Shown piece after piece: positions 45,951-53,815 of a stretch of 64,000 bases of DNA. The notes beneath the pieces were generated by a model that did not search any database, was not told the origin of the DNA, and saw nothing but the letters and a program-made list of their open reading frames with translations. A program made the translations under genes and the position numbers. Numbering within the stretch: position 1 is the first letter of the stretch; every line of letters begins with the position of its first letter. Source of the stretch: Candidatus Haliotispira prima (lineage in GTDB: Bacteria; Spirochaetota; Spirochaetia; SP-2023); the NCBI GenBank assembly GCA_029867005.1, contig CP123443.1, forward strand, positions 744,001-808,000, read 5' to 3'.

Positions 45951-45973
45951 AACTGTCTAAATGAATATATAAT
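45945..45973 (+). promoter_or_regulatory. Promoter of lipoprotein locus D
   Basis: TTGCCA (45945-45950), 17-base spacer, TATAAT (45968-45973). Confidence 0.75.
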
Positions 45974-46027
45974 CTGTTCTCAAGTCCACTTTGGCCGTTT
46001 TGGCCACTTTCTCAGAGGAGCACATTC

Positions 46028-47151
46028 ATGAAAAATCAAAACAACGTATTGACTAACATCAGTCAATACAGTATAATATCCAATATCCAATATCCAATAT
46101 CCAATATCCAATATCGCTCACATTAATTCGATCCTTTCATCCAAATTTTCCCCGTTTCTTCTGCTTTTTTTCCGTTTTTCTCATTCATCTGTTTCTGTCC
46201 GCCTGTTCAGACTTGGGCACGGGCCCCCAACGCCAATACACCGTCATCTTTCAGACGGACGGCGGCAGCGCAGTGCCTTCGGTGCAGGTAGCCGGCGGGA
46301 CTACACTGAGTCAAATCATCGTGGACCCCACCAAAGCGGCAAGTGGCGGTACCACCTACTACTTTGGAGACTGGTACACTGTGGACGCAGCCACGGGGCA
46401 CACGGGCAAGACCAAGTACGATTACACCAAGCCGGTGACGGGCAATATGACGCTCTACGCCCGCTGGTACACCGAGCAACCCGCGCGTCCTGAAGATTTG
46501 AAGCTACTGATTACCACTGATAATGGCGATTTCAACCACATTGATGTGCGACAGGTAACGGATATGGACGAACTCTTTGCAAGTAAGAATACCTTTAACG
46601 GGGATATTTCAGGTTGGGATGTTTCCGGTACTACTGATATGAATTTTATGTTTTTTCAGGCCACAGCTTTCAATCAACCCATAGGAGATTGGGATGTCTC
46701 CAACGTTACGAATATGAGTCGTATGTTTTATCGTGCCGAAAAATTCAATCAACCGATAGGGGATTGGGATGTCTCCGGCGTTATTAATATGTCTGATACA
46801 TTTTTTCGTGCTGAAGAATTCAATCAACCCATAGGAGATTGGGATGTCTCCGGTGCTACAAATATGAGTGCGATGTTTTATCGTGCCGAAAAATTTAATC
46901 AATCCATAGAATCCTGGAATGTCTCTAAAGTCACAAATATGAGTGCGATGTTTTTTGAAGCCACAGTTTTTAATCAACCGATAGGATCCTGGAATGTCTC
47001 CGGTGTTAGCTATATGTTTAATATGTTCAATAAAGCCATAGCCTTTAACCAAAATATCTCAGGTTGGACTGTAATCCGGGTAACAGGTTCTACAGACATT
47101 TTTAAAGACAGCGGTATTAGCACCGCTTTTAAACCTTCAAAATTTCGGTAG
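46028..47151 (+). CDS. Variable lipoprotein locus D, DUF285 type, frame OFF
   Basis: From ATG 46028 (after GAGGAG) the leader MKNQNNVLTNISQYS and 6-unit tract lead to TAA at 46124. The lipoprotein frame (one base off) is open from 46057, contains RFFCFFSVFLIHLFLSAC (lipobox LSAC, Cys codon at 46204) and ends at 47151. One more unit gives 376 residues. A Listeria-Bacteroides repeat domain is followed by seven DUF285 repeats (FNQPIGDWDVSNVTNMSRMF style) and a closing FNQNISGWTV. No ATG, GTG or TTG lies in that frame before the signal peptide, so the body should be silent as sequenced. Close paralogue of locus E. Confidence 0.78.
46075..46115 (+). repeat. AATATCC tract, locus D, 6 units
   Basis: Five full units plus AATATC; +1 unit restores the frame. 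Confidence 0.9.
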
Positions 47152-47157
47152 TCTTAA

Positions 47158-47290
47158 GGGTACGGTCCGCCGTTGCCTGAATATCCTCACTTGCCAAGGT
47201 TTCCGGCCCCTTGGTCGTAATGGACCCAAATGATTTCGACTATTGTAGATGAGTGAGGCACTCGAACCCCGCCTGAGCCGACCCCTTGCC
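47158..47290 (+). repeat. Half-palindrome and REP-like array 5 (one unit)
   Basis: GGGTACGGTCCGCCGTTGCC then TGAATATCC (47158-47187) is a decayed right arm of the palindromes at 45703 and 50231. One REP-like unit follows (GGTCGTAATGGACCC variant) and ends with the -35 box of locus E. Confidence 0.7.
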
Positions 47291-47314
47291 AAACTGTCTA
47301 AATGAATATATAAT
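47286..47314 (+). promoter_or_regulatory. Promoter of lipoprotein locus E
   Basis: TTGCCA (47286-47291), 17-base spacer, TATAAT (47309-47314). Confidence 0.75.
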
Positions 47315-47368
47315 CTGTTCTCAAGTCCACTTTGGCCGTTTTGGCCACTTTCTCAGAGGAGCACATTC

Positions 47369-48492
47369 ATGAAAAATCAAAACAACGTATTGACTAACAT
47401 CAGTCAATACAGTACAATATCCAATATCCAATATCCAATATCCAATATCCAATATCGCTCACATTAATTCGATCCTTTCATCCAAATTTTCCCCGTTTCT
47501 TCTGCTTTTTTTCCGTTTTTCTCATTCATCTGTTTCTGTCCGCCTGTTCAGACTTGGGCACAAGTTCTCAAGGCCAATACACCGTCAGCTTTCAAACGGA
47601 CGGGGGCAGCGCAGTGCCTTCGGTGACCGTAGCCGGCGGGACTACACTGAGTCAAATCATCGTGGACCCCACCAAGGCCGCAAGTGGCGGTACCACCTAC
47701 TACTTTGGAGACTGGTACACCGTGGACGCAGCCACGGGGCACACGGGCAAGACTAAGTATGATTACACCAAGCCGGTGACGGGCAATATGACGCTCTACG
47801 CCCGCTGGTACACCGAGCAACCCGCGCGTCCTGAAGATTTGAAGCTACTGATTACCACTGATAATGGCGATTTCAACCACATTGATGTGCGACAGGTAAC
47901 GGATATGGACGAACTCTTTGCAAGTAAGAATACCTTTAACGGGGATATTTCAGGTTGGGATGTTTCCGGTACTACTGATATGAATTCTATGTTTTTTCAG
48001 GCCGAAGAATTCAATCAACCCATAGGAGATTGGGATGTCTCCAACGTTACGAATATGAGTCGTATGTTTTATCGTACCGAAAAATTCAATCAACCGATAG
48101 GGGATTGGGATGTCTCCAACGTTATTAATATGTCTAATATATTTTATCGTGCCGAAGAATTCAATCAACCCATAGGAGATTGGGATGTCTCCGGTGCTAC
48201 AAATATGAGTTGGATGTTTTATCGTGCCGAAAAATTTAATCAATCCATAGAATCCTGGAATGTCTCTAAAGTCACAAATATGAGTGCGATGTTTTTTGAA
48301 GCCACAGTTTTTAATCAACCGATAGGATCCTGGAATGTCTCCGGTGTTAGCTATATGTTTAATATGTTCAATAAAGCCATAGCCTTTAACCAAAATATCT
48401 CAGGTTGGACTGTAATCCGGGTAACAGGTTCTACAGACATTTTTAAAGACAGCGGTATTAGCAGCGCTTTTAAACCTTCAAAATTTCGGTAG
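47369..48492 (+). CDS. Variable lipoprotein locus E, DUF285 type, frame OFF
   Basis: Same length and plan as locus D and nearly identical to it, including the leader, signal peptide (LFLSACSDLGTSS) and seven DUF285 repeats. Differences cluster in a few repeats (for example ATAFNQPIGDW in D against AEEFNQPIGDW in E) and in the first residues after the lipobox. From ATG 47369 the frame ends just after the 6-unit tract; the body frame is one base off. One more unit gives 376 residues. The pair D/E looks like a recent tandem duplication of about 1.34 kb including the REP unit and promoter, partly diversified since. Confidence 0.78.
47416..47456 (+). repeat. AATATCC tract, locus E, 6 units
   Basis: Five full units plus AATATC; +1 unit restores the frame. 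Confidence 0.9.
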
Positions 48493-48497
48493 TCTTA

Positions 48498-48849
48498 AGG
48501 GTGCGGTACGCCGTTGCCTGCATATCCTCACTTGCCAAGGTTTCCGGCCCCTTGGTCGTAATGGACCCAAATAATTTCTACCATTGCAGATGGGTGAGGC
48601 ACTCGAACCCCGCCTGAGGCCCCCCCCTTGGTCTAACGGACATAAATAACTTCTACCATTGTAGATGGGTGAGGTACTCGAACCCTGTCTGAGGCCCCCC
48701 TTGCCAAGGTTCGACAGGCTCACCTACCATTTGACAGGTTCACCTACCGGCAAGCCCATCCGGCCCCTTGGTCTTAATGGACCCAAATAATTTGGGCTAT
48801 TGTAGGTGGGTGAGGTACTCGAACCCCGCCTGAGTCCCCCCCCTTGCCA
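48498..48849 (+). repeat. Half-palindrome and REP-like array 6 (three units)
   Basis: A decayed palindrome arm (GGGTGCGGTACGCCGTTGCC, 48498-48517) is followed by three units starting near 48545, 48625 and 48762. The first two are directly abutted, sharing CCCCCCC. A linker with TTCGACAGGCTCACCTACC precedes the third, which carries the CCAAATAATTTGG variant. Confidence 0.8.
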
Positions 48850-48872
48850 AAATCTCTAAACGAATATACAAT
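48844..48872 (+). promoter_or_regulatory. Promoter of lipoprotein locus F
   Basis: TTGCCA (48844-48849), 17-base spacer, TACAAT (48867-48872). Confidence 0.7.
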
Positions 48873-48917
48873 CTACCTGCAAATCTATTTTGCCCATTTT
48901 CTCAGAGGAGCACATCC

Positions 48918-50218
48918 ATGAAAAATCAAAATAACATATTGACTAACATCAGTCAAAACAGTACAATATCCAATATCCAATATCCAATATCCAATATCCA
49001 ATATCACTCACATTAATTGGATCCTTTCATCCAAATTTCTCCCGTTTCTTCTGCTTTTTTTCCATTCTCTTCATTCACTTATTTTTTGTTGCCTGCGTCG
49101 ATCTGAACATAAACCCTTCTACACCCGGCTCTTCTACGGTCAAGTACACTATTAGTTTCCAAACGGCCGGAGGCAGCGCAATGCCTTCGGTGACGGTAAG
49201 CGGTGGCACTGCGCTAAGCAAAACCATTGTGGCCCCCACCAAGGCCGCAAGCGGTGGCACGACCTACTACTTTGGAGACTGGTACACCGTGGACGCAGCC
49301 ACGGGGCACACGGGTAAGACCAAGTACGATTACACCAAGCCGGTGACGGGCAATATGACGCTCTATGCCCGCTGGTACACCGAGCAACCTGCCGATAAGG
49401 CCGCCTTAAAGGTACTGATTACTACTTTGGGAGATACTGCGGACCTCAACCACATCGATGTGCGGAAAGTGACAGATCTGAGCCAACTCTTTAAAGATCA
49501 GTATACCTTTAACGGGGATGTTTCGGGTTGGGATGTTTCTAACGTGAAAAATATGGAAGAAGTGTTCCGAAGTGCTGCCGCTTTTAGCCAACTCATAGGA
49601 GATTGGGATGTCTCCGGTGCTACAAATATGTATGCTATGTTTCGTTTTGCTAAAGAATTCAATCAACCGATAGGAGCTTGGAATGTCTCCAATGTTGAAA
49701 ATATGTGGGGTATGTTCCATGGTGCTGTAAAATTCAATCAACCCATAGGAAGTTGGAATGTCTCCAATGTTAAAAATATGAAGTCTATGTTTAGTGAAGC
49801 CAAAGCTTTTAATCAACCTATAGAAGCCTGGGATGTCTCCAATGTTGCTAATATAACATATATGTTTAATAGTGCTTCAAAGTTCAATCAACCTATAGAG
49901 GGTTGGAATATTTCCGATAGTGCTACCAGTATGCTTGGTCTCTTTCGTCTGGCTGGAGAATTCAATCAACCCATAGAAGCCTGGGATGTCTCCAATGTTG
50001 AAAATATGGCGTATATGTTTAATCAGGCCCCGGCGTTTAATCAGCCGATAGGGGCTTGGAATGTCTCGAAGGTTGGAAATATGGAATATATGTTTAATCA
50101 GGCCAGAGTTTTTGATCAGGATATTTCAGGTTGGACTGTAACCCAGGTAAATGATTATACAGACATTTTCAAAGACAGCGGTATTGGCCTGACTCATAGA
50201 CCCCTAAGATTTCGATAG
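48918..50218 (+). CDS. Variable lipoprotein locus F, DUF285 type, frame OFF
   Basis: ATG 48918 follows GAGGAG. The 6-unit tract leaves the ATG frame one base off from the body frame, which runs through FCFFSILFIHLFFVAC (lipobox FVAC, Cys codon at 49094) to 50218. One more unit gives 435 residues. The body is a Listeria-Bacteroides repeat domain then nine DUF285 repeats, two more than D/E and three more than C. The second repeat (FRSAAAFSQLIGDWDV) is shared with locus C while the rest is shared with locus G, which is a mosaic pattern. An internal ATG (49181) lies after the lipobox and would give an unexported fragment. Confidence 0.78.
48965..49005 (+). repeat. AATATCC tract, locus F, 6 units
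   Basis: Five full units plus AATATC; +1 unit restores the frame. Confidence 0.9.
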
Positions 50219-50230
50219 TCTATGATACGG

Positions 50231-50272
50231 ATTCAGGCAACTGCGTGCGGTACCGCACGCAGTTGCCTGAAT
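50231..50272. repeat. Perfect 42-bp palindrome after locus F
   Basis: Two 21-base arms (left arm begins ATTCAGGCAACTGCGTGCGG) are exact reverse complements and share the core TGCGGTACCGCA with the 58-bp palindrome. The outer arm sequence differs from that copy at several places, but pairing is kept on both sides. Confidence 0.9.
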
Positions 50273-50512
50273 ATCTCCCTTGCCAAGGTTTCCAACCCCT
50301 TGGTCTTAATGGACCCAAATAATTTGGACTATTGTAGATGGGTGAGGCATCCGAACCCCGTCTGAGACCCCTCTTGTCCAATCCCCTAAAGGTTCGACAG
50401 GCTCACCTACCGGCAAGCCCATCCGGCCCCTTGGTCTTAATGGACCCAAATAATTTGGGCTATTGTAGGTGGGTGAGGTACTCGAACCCCGCCTGAGTCC
50501 CCCCCCTTGCCA
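50273..50512 (+). repeat. REP-like array 7 (two units)
   Basis: Units start near 50295 and 50424, with a TTCGACAGGCTCACCTACC linker between. The second ends with TTGCCA at 50507-50512, the -35 box of locus G. Confidence 0.85.
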
Positions 50513-50535
50513 AAATCTCTAAACGAATATACAAT
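50507..50535 (+). promoter_or_regulatory. Promoter of lipoprotein locus G
   Basis: TTGCCA (50507-50512), 17-base spacer, TACAAT (50530-50535). Confidence 0.7.
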
Positions 50536-50580
50536 CTACCTGTAAATCTATTTTGCCCATTTTCTCAGAGGAGCACATCC

Positions 50581-51895
50581 ATGAAAAATCAAAACAACAT
50601 ATTGACTAACATCAGTCAAAACAGTACAATATCCAATATCCAATATCCAATATCCAATATCCAATATCCAATATCCAATATCGCTCACATTAATTCGATC
50701 CTTTTCTCCAAATTTTCCCCGTTTCTTCTGCTTTTTTTCCATTTTTTTCATTCATCTGTTTCTGTCCGCCTGCGTCGATCTGAACATAAACCCTTCTACT
50801 CCCGGCTCTTCTACGGTCAAGTACACTATTAGTTTCCAAACGGCCGGAGGCAGCGCAGTGCCTTCGGTGACGGTAAGCGGTGGCACTGCGCTAAGCAAAA
50901 CCATTGTGGCCCCCACCAAGGCCGCAAGCGGTGGCACGACCTACTACTTTGGAGACTGGTACACCGTGGACGCAGCCACGGGGCACACGGGCAAGACCAA
51001 GTACGATTACACCAAGCCGGTGACGGGCAATATGACGCTCTACGCCCGCTGGTACACCGAGCAACCTGCCGATAAGGCCGCCTTAAAGGTACTGATTACT
51101 ACTTTGGGGGATACTGCGGACCTCAACCACATCGATGTGCGGAAAGTGACAGATCTGAGCCAACTCTTTAAAGATCAGTATACCTTTAACGGGGATGTTT
51201 CGGGTTGGGATGTCTCTAACGTGAAGAATCTAAGTGAACTGTTCCAGAATGCCATCGTCTTCGATCAACCGGTAGGAGATTGGGATGTCTCCGGTGCTAC
51301 AAATATGTATGCTATGTTTCGTCTGGCTAAAGAATTCAATCAACCGATAGGAGCTTGGAATGTCTCCAATGTTGAAAATATGTGGGCTATGTTCCATGGT
51401 GCTGTAAAATTCAATCAACCCATAGGAAGTTGGAATGTCTCCAATGTTAAAAATATGAAGTCTATGTTTAGTGAAGCCAAAGCTTTTAATCAACCTATAG
51501 AAGCCTGGGATGTCTCCAATGTTGCTAATATAACATATATGTTTAATAGTGCTTCAAAGTTCAATCAACCTATAGAGGGTTGGAATATTTCCGATAGTGC
51601 TACCAGTATGCTTGGTCTCTTTCGTCTGGCTGGAGAATTCAATCAACCCATAGAAGCCTGGGATGTCTCCAATGTTGAAAATATGGCGTATATGTTTAAT
51701 CAGGCGCCGGCGTTTAATCAGCCGATAGGAGCTTGGAATGTCTCGAAGGTTGGAAATATGGAACATATGTTTAATCAGGCCAGAGTCTTTGATCAGGATA
51801 TTTCAGGTTGGACTGTAACCCAGATAAATAATTATACAGACATTTTCAAAGACAGCGGTATTGGCCTGACTCATAGACCTCTAAGATTTCGATAG
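50581..51895 (+). CDS. Variable lipoprotein locus G, DUF285 type, frame OFF (other phase)
   Basis: ATG 50581 follows GAGGAG. Its tract has eight units, two more than its near-twin locus F, so the ATG frame runs on as an 83-residue product ending at 50832. The body frame, with FFHFFHSSVSVRLR-type sequence replaced by a normal signal peptide and ACVDLNINPSTP, needs one unit fewer (or two more). The repaired length is 435 residues, exactly that of repaired locus F. It carries nine DUF285 repeats; the second (LSELFQNAIVFDQPVGDWDV) differs from F and C, the others match F. Tract differences between twins show that the tract changes faster than the gene. Confidence 0.8.
50628..50682 (+). repeat. 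AATATCC tract, locus G, 8 units
   Basis: Seven full units plus AATATC, the longest tract of the family; -1 unit restores the frame. Confidence 0.92.
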
Positions 51896-51900
51896 TCTAT

Positions 51901-52264
51901 GGCAAGGGAGATATTCCGGCCCCTTGGTCTTAATGGACCCAAATAATTTGGACTATTGTAGATGGGTGAGGCACTCGAACCCCGTCTGAGGCCCCCCTTG
52001 CCCAATCCCTAAAGGTTCGACAGGCTCACCTACCGACAAGCTCATTCGGCCCCTTGGTGGTAATGGACCCAAATGATTTGGACTATTGTAGATGGGTGAG
52101 GCACCCGAACCCCGTCTGAGGCCCCTCTTGTCCAATCCTCTAAAGGTTCGACAGGCTCACCTACCGACAGGCTTATCCGGCCCCTTGATGGTAATGGACC
52201 CAAATGATTTGGACTATTGTAGATGGGTGAGGCACTCGAACCCCGTCTGAGTCCCCTCTTGTCC
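51901..52264 (+). repeat. Inverted fragment and REP-like array 8 (three units)
   Basis: GGCAAGGGAGATATTC (51902-51917) is the reverse complement of 50269-50284 beside the 42-bp palindrome, so part of that region has flipped here and the palindrome is missing. Three units follow, starting near 51919, 52047 and 52180, each separated by a TTCGACAGGCTCACCTACC linker. The last ends in TTGTCC, a weaker -35 box. Confidence 0.8.
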
Positions 52265-52287
52265 AATCCCCTAAATGAATGTACAAT
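52259..52287 (+). promoter_or_regulatory. Promoter of lipoprotein locus H
   Basis: TTGTCC (52259-52264), 17-base spacer, TACAAT (52282-52287). The -35 box is one base further from consensus than in the other loci. Confidence 0.6.
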
Positions 52288-52323
52288 CAGGCCCTAAATT
52301 TATTTTCTCAGAGGAGCACTTTT

Positions 52324-53297
52324 ATGAAAAATCAAAACAACACATTGGCTAACATTGGTCAAAACAGTACAATATCCAATATCCAATATCCAATATCCAA
52401 TATCCAATATCACTCACATTAATTGGATCCTTTCATCCAAATTTCTCCCGTTTCTTCTGCTTTTTTTCCATTCTCTTCATTCACTTATTTTTTGTTGCCT
52501 GCGCCCCGATCTCGGACGACAGTGACCCGCCCGCAAAATCAACCGTTTCCCTTACGGCCACCGCTGTGGTCTCCTCTGTGCAATTGGAGATGAGCAGTAT
52601 TTTAGCACTCACCAATATAGGGGCGGTTATTCGCTTGGCTGCGGAAACAGCCCCCACCAAGGCAGAAGCCGAAGCCAATGCGGGTTATGTCAGTCTGGAG
52701 ATTACGGCCGGGGGCACAAGGAAATTTAGCATAAGCCAACACTATGGCAGTGACTTTACGGATGGATTTACTCTGGCGGATGTCCTTAGTGCCAACACTC
52801 AATACAAACTGTATTTGTTTTTTGACTCCAATGCCATTAATCGGATTGAAGGGGCCACGCTGACAAATGGTGTGGCAGCCCTTTCATTTACCACCGCTAC
52901 GCTGGCCCCGGCAGGAGATGCGGTATGGGCCCGTTCACTGGCAGGGGAACAGTTGGTAGGCAGTCTGGCCGAATGGAGCTATAGCGAAAATCAGAAAGGG
53001 GTCTTTGTAGCCTATGCACAAGTGATCAATCCTTTTACTAATCTTGCATTGACTACTCGTACAGCAGAGGATGCCTTAAAATACACCTTAGGTACCATTA
53101 CGCTGGGTTCATTTGGCTCTGACCCGTTATTCCTTTCCGGTATTTATAAATTGGGGACTGGCTATCCTGATTCAGATAACTATTACTACATAATAGGTAC
53201 GGAAAAAACAGAAAAAATACTCGGAAAGACTTTCAGGTTAGAAGTTACAAGTTTCTCCCGGTCAATTCGACTCCAAGTACCACTCACGCGGTATTAG
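52324..53297 (+). CDS. Variable lipoprotein locus H, chimeric type 1, frame OFF
   Basis: ATG 52324 follows GAGGAG by seven bases. The 6-unit tract leaves the body one base off; +1 unit gives 326 residues. The 5' part (tract flank and signal peptide FCFFSILFIHLFFVAC) is that of locus F, a DUF285 gene. The body after the lipobox Cys (APISDDSDPP, then VSSVQLEMSS, TRKFSISQHYGSDF) is that of loci A and B. The switch falls at TGCG of the Cys codon. The gene is thus a fusion of one family's export signal with another family's mature domain. The body has no recognised family. Confidence 0.75.
52371..52411 (+). repeat. AATATCC tract, locus H, 6 units
   Basis: Five full units plus AATATC; +1 unit restores the frame. 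Confidence 0.9.
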
Positions 53298-53815
53298 ACC
53301 AAATCCGGGCCATCGTCCGCAAAAATAGAGTGAACCATAGTCGAGTGTATTACAATCAAGTGTACTGCATTGGACGGAAATTAATGGGCTTGAAATTAAG
53401 ATGAATTTCCGTGTGCCTTGCCATTTTTACGATAGTTTCACAGGGCACAAAAAAGACTAAAATTGGGTGAAACTTCGCTAAGGCAATCGGTCTCCCGACT
53501 CCGGAAATTGCTTCGGGCTTTCAAGTGTCTCATTCCGGCAAATACGGTTTGTTCCCTTGATGCTTGGTATTTGATGCTTGGGCCCGGTGCCAATTCCGCC
53601 ATTCCCGGTCCGGGGCAGGAATGGTCGAAACCGGAGAGTAGGGCAGAACCGGCGACCGGAATCTTCCGACCAACCGAGCGGTCCCCACTTGCAATGTAGC
53701 CCATTTCTTCGGAAAATGCGGCTCGGATTTGAGAGACAGACAGGGTGCTGCGGAATGGTAGCTGCCGCCTGTTTTTCCGTGCATTTCCGCCGTGCCGCCT
53801 GTTGCGGAGTAGCTC
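53298..53815. other. Intergenic region between locus H and the transglycosylase
   Basis: No convincing gene, REP unit or AATATCC tract. A loose inverted pair TGTGCC / GGCACA lies near 53412-53450 and might end transcription of locus H. Confidence 0.4.

Noticed and set aside
45113..49816. Long minus-strand frames within the DUF285 genes
   Set aside because: They are mirror frames created by the repeating codon pattern and have no ribosome sites; they recur wherever DUF285 repeats occur.
41716..50682. Programmed ribosomal frameshifting at the AATATCC tract as the normal mode
   Set aside because: The tract has no slippery heptamer of the X-XXY-YYZ type, and the loci sit in different phases (F against G), which fits tract-length change better than a fixed recoding signal.
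41240..52260. CTCGAACCCC in each REP unit as the T-arm of tRNA genes
   Set aside because: The flanking bases cannot form the T-stem (the needed partner of GGGG is absent) and no D-arm, anticodon arm or acceptor stem is found.
41199..52264. REP-like arrays as a CRISPR
   Set aside because: Units are about 86 bases, imperfect, and separated by related linkers rather than unique spacers of constant length; no cas genes.
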